From positions 1 to 64,000 of the forward strand of contig NZ_JAHXGQ010000016.1 in NCBI RefSeq assembly GCF_019375475.1: a stretch of 64,000 nt of DNA. Direction: 5' to 3'. A program made the position numbers and the translations under genes. The notes under the pieces are model-generated. The model had not been told where the DNA came from and made no database searches. It worked only from the letters and a program-made list of their open reading frames with translations. Each line of letters opens with the position of its first letter. Position 1 is the stretch's first letter. Below, in pieces: positions 1 to 7,997 of the stretch. This DNA is from Saccharothrix obliqua (GTDB lineage: Bacteria > Actinomycetota > Actinomycetes > Mycobacteriales > Pseudonocardiaceae).

Positions 1-1
1 T

Positions 2-100
2 GAGCTGGAACCCGGTCGCACCGCGGTCGTCGACACGACGGGGGAGGGGGACGAGGAGCGCTTCACCTTCCACGCCGGAACACCGGCACCCACGCCCTGA
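2..100 (+). CDS. C-terminal end of an unidentified protein (cut by window edge)
   Basis: An open frame runs from the window edge to a TGA at 98-100 and encodes about 32 residues rich in acidic residues, Thr and Pro (ending FHAGTPAPTP). Codon use is typical of the window. Too little remains to assign a family. It is followed by a long repeat-filled spacer, so it is probably the last gene of its unit. Confidence 0.5.
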   Translation, partial: ELEPGRTAVVDTTGEGDEERFTFHAGTPAPTP

Positions 101-192
101 CCCCGCCGCGTGCTTGGACCACGCTCACCGGCCCGCTCGGCCGTGCCGCGCTACCGCCCGCCCACGCCGCTGCCGCCCACGCCGCGCCACAC

Positions 193-306
193 CGCGCCGC
201 CCACGCCACACCGCGCCGCCCACGCCACACCGCGCCGCCCACGCCACACCGCGCCGCCCACGCCACACCGCGCCGCCCACGCCACACCGCGCCGCCCACG
301 CCACAC
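193..306 (+). repeat. 19-bp tandem repeat, six perfect copies
   Basis: The unit CGCGCCGCCCACGCCACAC is repeated six times without change from 193 to 306, after a partial copy at 181-192. It is followed to about 405 by a looser array with a period of about 12 (CGCCGCCCGCCC). The array fills most of the 101-724 spacer. Open frames across it are low-complexity Pro/Arg/Ala translations without a credible start, so I read it as non-coding. The 19-bp period with no unique spacers excludes a CRISPR array. Confidence 0.9.
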
Positions 307-702
307 CGCGCCATACCGCGCCGCCCGCCCGCGCCGCCCGCCCGCGCCGCCCGCCCGCGCCGCCCGCCGACGCCGCGCCGCCCGCCCGCGCCGCCCGCCG
401 ACGCCGCGCTGCCCTCCCGCGGCACGCGCCCGCGCTGCCGCCTGCTTGGGTTGGCGCGGTGTTCTCGCGCTTGGCCCCCGCGCTCGCCGGCTCGCCGGCA
501 CGCGTCGTGCCGCTTGCTCAAACTGCCGCTGGCTCGGGCTGCCGCGATGTCCCGCGCCCGGACCGCGCGGAGTCGTCCGCTCGGCCACCGGATCGGCCGT
601 CCGCGTTGCCGGCACTCGACCCCGGGTTACGGAGCGCTCACCACCCGTGTCATCGTCGTGCGTCGACGGCACGTCGCGCGCGTGGTGTCGGAGCGATGCG
701 GG

Positions 703-724
703 ACTACTTGTAGTTCAAGTAACT
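703..724. promoter_or_regulatory. Inverted repeat TACTTG-N5-CAAGTA before the MDMPI-like gene
   Basis: Arms TACTTG (705-710) and CAAGTA (716-721) flank TAGTT and end just before the ATG at 725. This is the only AT-rich stretch in the upstream spacer. Palindromes of this look are known for small winged-helix repressors (HxlR/MarR type), and two HxlR-type genes lie downstream. The assignment to a regulator is inference. Confidence 0.5.
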
Positions 725-1603
725 ATGGCTCTCGGTGAGGTGGGCGTGCAGCTCGAACTCAGTGAACAGCGGTGGCAGGGGCTGCGTGCCGCGTTGCGGT
801 CGGCGAGCGACCGGTTCGCCGACCTCGCGCGTTCCGCGCCACCGCCGACCCGGCTCGCGGTGGGCAGCTGGACCGCCGCCGAAACCCTCGCGCACACCGC
901 GATCGTGGCCCACCTCAACGCGGGCGTGCTGCGCGACCCGACCGCGCCGCTGGGGGTCCCCGACGTCGACCGGCTGGTCCCGGGCACGACGCTCGGCGAC
1001 ATCGCGCACCTCAACGAGGTGGCGTTGCGCGTGTTCCCCGACCGGACGCCCGCCGCGCTGGCCGACCACCTGCGGGACGGTGTCGCGGAACTGCTCGACC
1101 GCAGCGCGACCCTCGACCCCCGCGGTCCCGCGACCTGGCTGGGCGGCGCGCGCCTGCCCGTCGCGGCGGTGCTGGCCCACCAGCTCAACGAAATCCTGAT
1201 CCACGGGCACGACATCGCGCGGGCACGCGGGTCGCGCTGGCGGATCTCGTCGGTCGACGCGGCGCTCGCGTTCGAGTTGTTCCTGGTGCGCTTACTGGGC
1301 ACCGACGAGCCCGGTCGGCTGTTCGGGGGCGCGCCGGCCGCCGGCGGTGGCCGCCGGGTCGCGATCGAGTTCCGGTCCCGGCACACCGCGCCGGTGGTGC
1401 TCGCCGCCGGCGGCGGCCGGGCGTCCGCGCAGCCGCCGGACGGCCACGCGGACGCCCGCGTCCGGTTCGAGCCGGCCGCGCTGATGCTCATCGTCTTCCG
1501 CCGCAGGCGACTGGCCCGCGCGCTCGCCACCGGCGAACTGGTCGCCACCGGCCGCCGCCCCTGGGCCGCCGTCTCCTACCTGCGGGGAATGCGCACGCCC
1601 TGA
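725..1603 (+). CDS. Maleylpyruvate isomerase/DinB-type mycothiol-dependent enzyme
   Basis: A 292-residue protein whose N-terminal half looks like the DinB-2/MDMPI four-helix fold, with early helices around VGSWTAAETLAHTA and later a HQLNEILIHGHDIARA helix that carries the likely metal-binding histidines. The C-terminal part resembles the SCP2-like tail of actinobacterial MDMPI proteins. The family uses mycothiol as cofactor for isomerisation or thiol transfer; LmbV of lincomycin biosynthesis is a DinB-2 mycothiol transferase. The substrate here is unknown. The ATG at 725 has no clear ribosome binding site; GTG at 746, preceded by GTGAGG, is an alternative start. The gene contains a TTA leucine codon at 1292-1294. 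Confidence 0.75.
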   Translation: MALGEVGVQLELSEQRWQGLRAALRSASDRFADLARSAPPPTRLAVGSWTAAETLAHTAIVAHLNAGVLRDPTAPLGVPDVDRLVPGTTLGDIAHLNEVALRVFPDRTPAALADHLRDGVAELLDRSATLDPRGPATWLGGARLPVAAVLAHQLNEILIHGHDIARARGSRWRISSVDAALAFELFLVRLLGTDEPGRLFGGAPAAGGGRRVAIEFRSRHTAPVVLAAGGGRASAQPPDGHADARVRFEPAALMLIVFRRRRLARALATGELVATGRRPWAAVSYLRGMRTP

Positions 1604-1734
1604 CCGCCGAAGCCGTCGCCCGGGGTTCGGCCGCCCACCGCCGCGGGTCATCCGTGCTCCCCCCACCGGCAGGGCGGGGAAGTCGGGCCTGCCGCACCCG
1701 TCGCCGAGGGGTCCGCGCCTGCCGTCCCGACCGC

Positions 1735-1765
1735 TTGACAATACTTAAGAAAGATATAGCGTTAT
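1735..1765 (+). promoter_or_regulatory. Promoter region with TTGACA and ATATAGCG box
   Basis: TTGACA at 1735-1740 is followed by an AT-rich stretch and ATATAGCG at 1754-1761, which on the other strand reads CGCTATAT, the same core as the inverted repeat at 20289-20324. It lies about 90 bp before the TTG start at 1855 and is the likely promoter of that gene. Confidence 0.6.
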
Positions 1766-1854
1766 GGGAGGTAGCTGAGTTTGACCGCCTCGCGTGCCCC
1801 CGGGGCAGCGCGCCACTCGCGGTCCCAACTCGACAGACGCTGGAGGTGTCTGGA

Positions 1855-3057
1855 TTGAGTCTTTCCAAGGAGACCTACGAGTCCCTGAACCTGGAGCCCA
1901 AGCCGATCCGTCCGCACATCCTCGCCGCCGCCACGGTGGTCTTCGGCGACGACTACTACGCGGGACGGCGGGAGACCATCAACCTCTCCGGCTTCGTGCA
2001 GCTCAACAAGTGGCCGATGCCCGGCTTCGAGCACACGGTGGACGAGAAGGGCTACGCGTCCTTCGAGACCGAGCTGATCAGCGCACCCGAGGTCGGCATC
2101 AAGGGCTTCAGCTACGAACTGGACGACCGGCTCCAGGTGCTGTCCAACCCGTTCCTGCCCAACTCGGGCCACGTCCGGCAGATCGTGCCGGGCAAGAACT
2201 TCCCGGCGGAGTTCTACATCCGCCGGTTCGGCATCCTGGAGAGCAGCACGTTGCGGCTGGCGCACCGCAACGTCATCGACATCCACGGCGTCGTGGACAG
2301 CGTGCCGCCGTTCAAGAAGCCGCTGACCGGCCCGTACCTGGGCAACCCGCGTGGTGACGGCCCGTTCGAGGTCGTGCAGGCGCCGAACGTCGTGCGCGGC
2401 ACCACGCTGCCCGAGGCGTGGTACCCGGCCAACGACGAGAACGAGCCGATCGGCATCACGCCCGAGGTGTTCTTCGCCCCGAGCGCGGGCCCGTGCATGT
2501 CGATGCTGGTGGACCCGTCGCTCATCATGCAGGTGACCCTGGAGGGGCAGCTGGAGCTGGAGGTCGGCGGCAAGACCGTGCGGGTGGACCTCGCGGGTGA
2601 CTACCGCAAGGCCGCGGGCGCGGAAGTCCTGCTGTTCGGCCCGGAGAAGCACAGCGACGGACCGGGTGTGCTGGCGCAGCTCTCGCGGGTCGCCGTCAGC
2701 GGCCACTGCGCCGAGCTGGGCGGCCGGGTCATGCTGCGCGCGTCGTGGCCGCGCGTGTCGGGCGGCACGCTGGGCGAGGGCACCGAGGACAGCCTGAGCC
2801 GCGTGAGCTTCCCGAGCGACCTGCACATCGACACCAACTTCGAGCTGTGCACGCCGCAGGGCACCCTCTACGCCGACAACTCCGTCCACGTGGCGGGCAA
2901 GCTGCGCGACGTCGAGGCGACCGGCACCGAACTGCGCATGGACGGCGCGGACGCACCGCTGGTGACCACGGGCAACGAGGTGCGGGCGCGCCTGACCGGC
3001 GTGTCGCTGGCCATGCGCGACGCGCACGTGGGCGAGACGGCCGCGGTCAACATCTGA
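1855..3057 (+). CDS. Conserved hypothetical protein of natural-product clusters (possibly DUF6073)
   Basis: A 400-residue soluble protein without signal peptide, membrane segment or recognisable catalytic motif. It contains segments such as SGFVQLNKWPMPGFEHTVDE and a C-terminal half rich in beta strands. I recall similar actinobacterial proteins under the label DUF6073, but I could not verify this. I chose the TTG at 1855 because GGAGG lies eight bases upstream (1842-1846); the in-frame GTG at 1846 has no such site. The gene stands alone behind its own promoter and is followed by a palindromic island and a strong hairpin. Its role is unknown. Confidence 0.65.
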   Translation: MSLSKETYESLNLEPKPIRPHILAAATVVFGDDYYAGRRETINLSGFVQLNKWPMPGFEHTVDEKGYASFETELISAPEVGIKGFSYELDDRLQVLSNPFLPNSGHVRQIVPGKNFPAEFYIRRFGILESSTLRLAHRNVIDIHGVVDSVPPFKKPLTGPYLGNPRGDGPFEVVQAPNVVRGTTLPEAWYPANDENEPIGITPEVFFAPSAGPCMSMLVDPSLIMQVTLEGQLELEVGGKTVRVDLAGDYRKAAGAEVLLFGPEKHSDGPGVLAQLSRVAVSGHCAELGGRVMLRASWPRVSGGTLGEGTEDSLSRVSFPSDLHIDTNFELCTPQGTLYADNSVHVAGKLRDVEATGTELRMDGADAPLVTTGNEVRARLTGVSLAMRDAHVGETAAVNI

Positions 3058-3080
3058 CGCCGGTCCGCCCGGTTGCGGTC

Positions 3081-3107
3081 TTGGTTTAAAACCAAATAGC
3101 ATTATTC
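3081..3107 (+). promoter_or_regulatory. AT-rich island with palindrome TTGGTTT-A-AAACCAA
   Basis: The arms TTGGTTT (3081-3087) and AAACCAA (3089-3095) form a perfect seven-base palindrome around one A. It is followed directly by AATAGC (3095-3100; GCTATT on the other strand), the box seen at other promoters in this cluster. It is the likely promoter/operator of the gene at 3173. Confidence 0.55.
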
Positions 3108-3135
3108 GGTGTCGTCCGGCTCGCCGGACGACACC
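3108..3135. terminator. Perfect 12-bp hairpin with 4-nt loop
   Basis: GGTGTCGTCCGG (3108-3119) pairs perfectly with CCGGACGACACC (3124-3135) around the loop CTCG. There is no T-run afterwards. It sits between the AT-rich promoter island and the start at 3173, so it could end transcripts from the gene at 1855, or form a structured 5' leader on the next mRNA. Confidence 0.6.
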
Positions 3136-3172
3136 CCACCGCGCACCCGGTCGAGAAGAGGGAGGCCGCCGC

Positions 3173-4072
3173 GTGGATGCCCGGCTCCTCGCCATGCACC
3201 AGGTGATGCTCGGCGACCGCGTGCGCATCGACGCCTACGACCGGGCCCTGGCACGTGCCGTCCGGCCGGGTGACGTGGTGGTGGACGTGGGCGCGGGCAC
3301 GCTGGTGCTGTCCGTGCTGGCGCTCAAGCACGGTGCGGGTCACGTGTACGCGGTCGAAGCCGACCCCCGGATGGCCGCGCTCGCCGAGCGGATCGCCGCC
3401 GACAACGACTTCGGCGACCGGGTCACCGTCGTGCAGGGCGACGCGCGCGTGGTGCGCCTGCCCCGCAAGGCGGACGTAGTGGTCGCCGAGCTGATGGGCA
3501 ACCTCGGCCCGGAGGAGGAGATGGTCGAGCTGGTCGCGGCCGTCGCGCGGCGCAACCTCGCGCCCGGCGGTCGGGTCGTGCCGCGCCGCCTCACCACCCA
3601 CCTGACCGCCATCGAGTTCGACGGCGAGGGGTGGGGCGTGTGGCGGGACGACCACCTCGGCTACCGGCTCGACGCGGTGCGCGCCGGCGCGCCGCCCGGC
3701 CCCCAGCTGCACTTCTTCCAGCGCGCACCCCGGTTGCTCAGCGCGCACGTCCCGGTGGTGGACGCCGCCGTCGGCACGACCCGCGGCGGCCGGCCCACCC
3801 GCGCCGCGCCGCTGCCGATCGACCGGTCCGGCGAGCTGCACGCCGTGATGGGCCACTTCACCGCCGAGCTGGCCGACGGCGTCGCGCTGTCGAACTTCCC
3901 GTCCTACCCGGGCTGCAACTGGGCGGTGTGGACGTGGCCGGTCCGGCACACGCCCGTGCGGCCGGGTGACGACGTGGTCGCCGAGCTGCTGCCGCCGCCG
4001 CGCTCCGCCGCCGTGCGCGACGTCCTCGGGTGGCGGCTGGACTGCGCCATCTCCCGCCGAAGGAGCGCCTGA
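3173..4072 (+). CDS. Class I SAM-dependent methyltransferase, PRMT-like
   Basis: A 299-residue protein with the SAM-binding motif I VVDVGAGTLVLSVLA near residue 42, an acidic end of strand 2 (AVEAD) and a VVAELMGNLGPEEE segment resembling the double-E loop of protein arginine methyltransferases. The N-terminal line MHQVMLGDRVRIDAYDRAL also matches the PRMT pattern of residues before motif I. The C-terminal barrel-like part is about 130 residues. Start GTG 3173 is preceded by GAGGGAGG. It overlaps the next gene by ATGA, so the pair is translationally coupled. It could methylate a peptide or protein side chain, or a small molecule; the substrate is not visible. Confidence 0.75.
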   Translation: MDARLLAMHQVMLGDRVRIDAYDRALARAVRPGDVVVDVGAGTLVLSVLALKHGAGHVYAVEADPRMAALAERIAADNDFGDRVTVVQGDARVVRLPRKADVVVAELMGNLGPEEEMVELVAAVARRNLAPGGRVVPRRLTTHLTAIEFDGEGWGVWRDDHLGYRLDAVRAGAPPGPQLHFFQRAPRLLSAHVPVVDAAVGTTRGGRPTRAAPLPIDRSGELHAVMGHFTAELADGVALSNFPSYPGCNWAVWTWPVRHTPVRPGDDVVAELLPPPRSAAVRDVLGWRLDCAISRRRSA

Positions 4073-4713
4073 TGCCCATGTCCGTCGGCACCGTCCGCGA
4101 CATCCCGGTCCGCGCGCTGAAGCTGTGCGGCCTGACCTGGTCGGGCGAGTTCCTGTGGTTCTCCGAGGCGGTGTCCAATCAGATCATGGCCCTCGACCCG
4201 GTCAGCGGGGCCGTCGAGCGCCGCGTCGCGTGTCCCGGCGTGCGGACCGACCTGACCACCGTGGCCGGCAACCTGGTCCAGGTCGTCGGCGCGGAGCGGG
4301 CGCTGCGGCTGATCGACCCCGACACCGGCGCCACCGTCGTGGAGCTGCCCAACCCGCGCCCCGGCAACGTGCTGTGCGGATTGGAGGCCACCCACGAGGG
4401 GATCTGGTTCGGCTACGAGGACCTGCGCGTCCTCGACCTGCGCCGCCCCGACACCGGCGAGCTGGTCGACTCCATCCCGGTCGGCCGCCCGGTCGCGGGC
4501 CTCACCGCGTCGGACCGGTTCGTCGCCTACGCCGACCACCGGGCGGGCACCATCAACCTGGTCGACCTCGGCCTGCGGCGGGAGGTCGCCAGCTACGACG
4601 TCGCGGGCAACCCCACCGGCATCGCCTGGGACGGCAGCCGGATCTGGTACTGCGACCACACCACGCTGCAACTGCGGGCCATCGCCGTGCCCGGCATCAG
4701 CGGGGACGCCTGA
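4072..4713 (+). CDS. Small beta-propeller (YncE/NHL-like) cytoplasmic protein
   Basis: A 213-residue protein made of repeated strand units of about 40 residues (for example LTWSGEFLWFSEAVSNQIMALDPVSG and a later GIAWDGSRIWYCDHTTLQL), the pattern of incomplete YncE/NHL-type propellers. There is no signal peptide. It starts at ATG 4072, which overlaps the upstream methyltransferase stop, with AAGGAG just upstream. Four or five blades fit in this length, so it may oligomerise or be a truncated propeller. It may bind the partner or substrate of the adjacent methyltransferase; this is inference from coupling only. Confidence 0.6.
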   Translation: MPMSVGTVRDIPVRALKLCGLTWSGEFLWFSEAVSNQIMALDPVSGAVERRVACPGVRTDLTTVAGNLVQVVGAERALRLIDPDTGATVVELPNPRPGNVLCGLEATHEGIWFGYEDLRVLDLRRPDTGELVDSIPVGRPVAGLTASDRFVAYADHRAGTINLVDLGLRREVASYDVAGNPTGIAWDGSRIWYCDHTTLQLRAIAVPGISGDA

Positions 4714-4729
4714 ACCGGGGGAGCGACCG

Positions 4730-6034
4730 ATGCCCGACCGCGCCACCCCGTCACGCCTCGCGCTGGCCCTGCGTGCCGCGCGGGTGGCCGCCGTGCTGCT
4801 GGTCGTGCTCGCGCCCGCCCTCGTCGGCGGGTTGGTCAGGGGCGCGTTCTCCGGTCGGGAAGCCGCGCTGCGCCACCTGTGCCGGCGTGCCACGACCCTG
4901 CTGATCCGCCTCGGCCCGACGTTCGTCAAGGCCGGGCAGGTGCTCGGCACCCGCCGCGACGTGCTGCCGCCCGTGTTGTGCGACGAGCTGGCCGTGCTCC
5001 AGGACGACGTGCCGCCGATGGACCACGCCGAGACCGCGCGGGCGCTCGTCGAGGCGTTCGGCGACGACCTGGACGGCCTGTTCCGGGAGGTGGACCGGAC
5101 ACCGGTGGCGAGCGGCAGCGTGGCGTGCGTCTACCGCGCCCGGTTGCGGACCGGGCGGCGGGCGGCGTTGAAGCTGCGGCGGCCCGGCGTGGAGCGCGTG
5201 ATGACGCTGGACCTGGTGCTGATGCGGCGGGGCGCGGCGCTCGTGGCGAAGCTGCCGGTGTTCCGGGGCGTGCCGGTGGTCGAGGTCGTGGCGCACGTGA
5301 CCGGCGCGGTGTTCGACCAGCTCGACTTCGAGCGCGAGGCGGCGGCGCTGCGGCGGTTGCGGCGCAACCTCGCCGCCGTGCCGCGGGTGTGGGTGCCGGA
5401 GGTGTACGGCGAGGCGACCCGACCGCGCTGCATCGTCATGGAGTTCATCGGCGGCCTGGAGACCGGCGCCGCCGACCGGTGCTCGCCCGCCACCCGCCGG
5501 CGGTTCGCCGCGTCCGGGCTCGCCGCGATCTACCACATGCTGTTCGTGGACGGGTTCGTGCACTGCGACATGCACCCCGGCAACCTGTACTTCACCAGCT
5601 CGGCGCACGTGGTGGTGCTGGACGCGGGGTTCAGCGTGCAGCTCTCGGACGAGCTGCGCCGCCTGTTCGCGGAGTTCTTCATGAGCATGGCCACCGGGCG
5701 GGGCGACCGGGCCGCCGAGATCGTGGTGGAGAGCGCCACCGGGCTCTCGCCGGACGCCGACGTGGCGGGCTTCCTGCCGCGGATGGCGGAGCTGGTGGTG
5801 CGCAGCCACGGCCGGTCCGCCGAGGAGTTCAGCCTCGTCTCGTTCGCCGCGGAGATGTTCGACCTCCAGCGCGGCCACGGCGTGCACGCCGCGCCCGAGC
5901 TGATCTTCCCGTTGCTGTCGCTACTGGTCATCGAAGGAACCATCCGGGACCTCGACCCCGGCGCGGACTTCCAGGAGGCGGCGAAGCCCGTGCTGGTCAA
6001 GGGCCTGTTCGGGGCCCGCCCGGCGGGTCGCTGA
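4730..6034 (+). CDS. ABC1/AarF/UbiB-type atypical kinase
   Basis: A 434-residue protein with an N-terminal hydrophobic helix (about 15-40) and the hallmarks of the UbiB/ADCK family: GPTFVKAGQVLGTRRD (the KxGQ motif), an ATP-binding lysine region ALKLRRPGV, catalytic-loop FVHCDMHPGNLYF and the metal-binding segment VVLDAGFSVQL (DAG where DFG is usual). The family is linked to isoprenoid quinone biosynthesis and small-molecule or lipid phosphorylation rather than classical protein kinase activity. ATG 4730 follows GGGGGAG and lies 16 bp after the propeller gene, so it is probably in the same operon. A UbiB homologue inside a secondary-metabolism region is unusual; it may assist membrane-bound chemistry. 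Confidence 0.8.
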   Translation: MPDRATPSRLALALRAARVAAVLLVVLAPALVGGLVRGAFSGREAALRHLCRRATTLLIRLGPTFVKAGQVLGTRRDVLPPVLCDELAVLQDDVPPMDHAETARALVEAFGDDLDGLFREVDRTPVASGSVACVYRARLRTGRRAALKLRRPGVERVMTLDLVLMRRGAALVAKLPVFRGVPVVEVVAHVTGAVFDQLDFEREAAALRRLRRNLAAVPRVWVPEVYGEATRPRCIVMEFIGGLETGAADRCSPATRRRFAASGLAAIYHMLFVDGFVHCDMHPGNLYFTSSAHVVVLDAGFSVQLSDELRRLFAEFFMSMATGRGDRAAEIVVESATGLSPDADVAGFLPRMAELVVRSHGRSAEEFSLVSFAAEMFDLQRGHGVHAAPELIFPLLSLLVIEGTIRDLDPGADFQEAAKPVLVKGLFGARPAGR

Positions 6035-6055
6035 CGGAAACCACGAGCCGGCGAT

Positions 6056-6077
6056 CCGCTTTAGGTCACAATAGTGG
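6056..6077 (+). promoter_or_regulatory. AT-rich promoter island of the HxlR gene
   Basis: GCTTTAG (6058-6064) and, 6 nt further on, CAATAG (6069-6074) form the only AT-rich patch before the regulator start at 6100. It is a weak match to the cluster-wide GCTAY box. Confidence 0.4.
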
Positions 6078-6099
6078 TGGAAGCGGAAAGGGGCGGGCC

Positions 6100-6801
6100 A
6101 TGTCGACCAAGCGTACCTACCAGCAGTATTGCGGCCTCGCGTCGGGACTCGACGTCGTGGGCGAGCGGTGGACGTTGCTGATCGTGCGCGAGCTGCTGAT
6201 GGGCCCGGCCCGTTACAGCGACATCCTGGCGAACCTGCCCGGTCTGGGCACGAACCTGCTGGCGGAGCGGCTGAAGTTCCTCGTGGAGCGCGGCGTGGTG
6301 GAGCAGGTCGACGTCCGCGGCACCGGCGCGCAGCTGGCGTACGCGTTGACGCCGGTCGGCGAGCAGCTGCGCCCGGTGGTCCTGGGCCTCGCCCGGTGGG
6401 GCATGGAGTTCGTCGGCGACCTGCGCCCGGAGGACGCCGTCCGCCCGCACTGGGGTTTCCTGGCGGTGGAGGCGATGCTCGACCCGGCGAAGGTGTCCGA
6501 TGTGGACGAGCGGTACGAGTTCCGGGTGGACGACCAGGTGTTCCACATCGACGTGTCCGGCGGGCGGGCCCGCGCGGTGAAGGGCCCGGTCGAGGACCCC
6601 GCGATGGTGGCGAAGACCGACGCCGCCACGTTCGTGCAGATCGGCGCCGGCCGCCTGACGCCGCTGCTGGCCATGGTGACCGGCAGGCTGGCGCTGGAAG
6701 GCGACATGGACGCCGTGGTCCGGTGCTGCGAGGTGCTGGGGCTGGAGACCGGGATGGCGGCCCGGTCGCCGAAGCGGTCGACGCCCGTCGAGGCGGTCTG
6801 A
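6100..6801 (+). CDS. HxlR-type winged-helix regulator with SCP2-like C-terminal domain
   Basis: A 233-residue protein. Residues about 8-105 form an HxlR winged helix (GERWTLLIVRELLMGPARYS, then LGTNLLAERLKFLVERGVVE). The C-terminal 120 residues resemble the SCP2 sterol-carrier fold (FRVDDQVFHIDVSGG to PLLAMVTGRLALEGD), likely a ligand-binding part. The protein is very similar in layout and sequence to the regulator at 12948, so the two are paralogues. Start ATG 6100 with AAAGGGGCGGG upstream. It probably represses or activates cluster genes in response to a hydrophobic ligand; this is inference. Confidence 0.8.
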   Translation: MSTKRTYQQYCGLASGLDVVGERWTLLIVRELLMGPARYSDILANLPGLGTNLLAERLKFLVERGVVEQVDVRGTGAQLAYALTPVGEQLRPVVLGLARWGMEFVGDLRPEDAVRPHWGFLAVEAMLDPAKVSDVDERYEFRVDDQVFHIDVSGGRARAVKGPVEDPAMVAKTDAATFVQIGAGRLTPLLAMVTGRLALEGDMDAVVRCCEVLGLETGMAARSPKRSTPVEAV

Positions 6802-6841
6802 ACCCGACGAACACCCGACAACCGTTTGGAGGTGCGCCCCG

Positions 6842-7540
6842 GTGACGACACCCGAGGGCCTGTGGCCGGTGGACGCCGATGAGGAGTACCGACGGGCGCG
6901 GGCGGAGCTGTGGCACGCCGAACGGGACCTGCGCGACGCCGTGGAGGCCGTCGCCCGCGCCCGGCGTGCGCTGCCGTCCGGCGCCCGGCTGGGCGACTAC
7001 GAGCTGGCGGAGGGCCCGGCGGACCCGGGACTGGACGAACCGGTGGTGACCCGCGGCCTGCCGGACCTGTTCGGCGACCACGCGACGCTGGTGGTGTACC
7101 ACCTGATGTTCGGGCCGGGTCAGCGCGAAGCCTGCCGGATGTGCTCGATGTGGGTGGACGGCTTGCACGGCGTGTCCCACCACCTGGCTCGCCACACGGC
7201 CTTCGCGGTCGTGGCGGAGGCGTCCGTGCCGGAGTTGCGGGCGTGGGGCAGGCGGCGCGGCTGGGACGGGCTGCGGTTGGTGTCCGCGGGTGGGACGTCG
7301 TTCGGGCGGGACCTGGGCGCGGTCCGACCGGACGGGACGCTGCGGCCGGGCATCTCGGTGTTCCGCCGGGTGGACGGCGGTGTGCGGCACTTCTACACGA
7401 TGTTCGCCGACTGGAGCGACGAGGAGCGCGAGCGCGGCATCGACCTGTACTCCCCGGTGTGGCAGGTGCTCGACCTGCTGCCGCAGGGGCGTGGCGACTG
7501 GTACGCGAGCAACCACTACGCGGGCCGGCTGCGCGGCTGA
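6842..7540 (+). CDS. DUF899 family thioredoxin-like protein
   Basis: A 232-residue protein matching the DUF899 (AhpC/TSA-related) pattern. It has an early coiled helix (about 15-45), GDHATLVVYHLMFGPGQ, a CRMCSMWVDG segment in the place of the family's conserved Cys pair, and a C-terminal VFRRVDGGVRHFYTMFADW strand region. The biochemical role of the family is poorly known; a dithiol function is suggested by the CxxC. GTG 6842 follows GGAGG at 6827-6831. It lies 40 bp after the HxlR gene and is probably co-transcribed. A 30-bp tandem repeat starts inside its last codons. Confidence 0.8.
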   Translation: MTTPEGLWPVDADEEYRRARAELWHAERDLRDAVEAVARARRALPSGARLGDYELAEGPADPGLDEPVVTRGLPDLFGDHATLVVYHLMFGPGQREACRMCSMWVDGLHGVSHHLARHTAFAVVAEASVPELRAWGRRRGWDGLRLVSAGGTSFGRDLGAVRPDGTLRPGISVFRRVDGGVRHFYTMFADWSDEERERGIDLYSPVWQVLDLLPQGRGDWYASNHYAGRLRG

Positions 7541-7728
7541 CACCGGTTCGCGGCGGGGCCGCGCGGGTTGACGCCGGTTCCCGGTCGGCTGCGCGGGCCG
7601 GCAGCGGGTCGCGGCCGGCGCGCGGTTGGCAGCGTTCCCGGTCGGCTGCGCGGGCAGGCAGCGGTTCCCGGTCGGCTGCGCGGGGTTGGCACCGGTTCCC
7701 GGTCGGCCGCGCGGGTTGACACCGGTTC
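7521..7728 (+). repeat. Imperfect ~30-bp tandem repeat growing out of a gene's 3' end
   Basis: Seven consecutive units of 27-31 bp, each ending in a GGTTC-like pentamer and built around CCGGTCGGCTGCGCGG, run from 7521 to 7728. The first unit contains the final codons and the TGA (7538-7540) of the DUF899 gene, so the array seems to be an expansion of that gene end. The rest of the spacer to 7940 is GC-rich and holds no credible gene. Confidence 0.8.
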
Positions 7729-7941
7729 CGGGCGGGCCGTGCGGTCATCCGGGCGGCCGGCCCGGGGCGTTCCCGCGCTGCTGTGCGGTGGGGCCGCCCG
7801 CCTGAGCCGAGGTGGCCGGTCGTCGCGGGGTGAGCCGCCCGCGCGTCCGGTGGCGTCGACCGGTCCGCCGCGGGTTCCGCGGTCGGTCGGCGTCGACCGG
7901 TTGCCCCCGCACGGTTCCGGGCGGCTGGCCGGCGCACCGGA

Positions 7942-7975
7942 TCGTGCTACGGTTTACTTGAAAAAAGAATCGTAA
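7942..7975 (+). promoter_or_regulatory. Promoter island of the 7998-15099 operon
   Basis: GCTAC (7946-7950), TTTACTTG (7953-7960) and an A-rich run to 7969 form a sharp AT-rich island about 30 bp before the first gene of a seven-gene operon. GCTAC matches the box seen at other promoters of the region; TTTACTTG resembles the arm of the palindrome at 705. Confidence 0.55.
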
Positions 7976-7997
7976 CCCTGGTGCGCGGGGAGGGAAC

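Noticed and set aside
193-306. Possible CRISPR array
   Set aside because: The units are 19 bp and contiguous, with no unique spacers and no cas genes nearby.
110-724. Long open frames across the left-hand repeat region
   Set aside because: They translate a 19-bp and a ~12-bp tandem repeat into Pro/Arg/His-rich sequence with no ribosome site; the real gene starts near 725.
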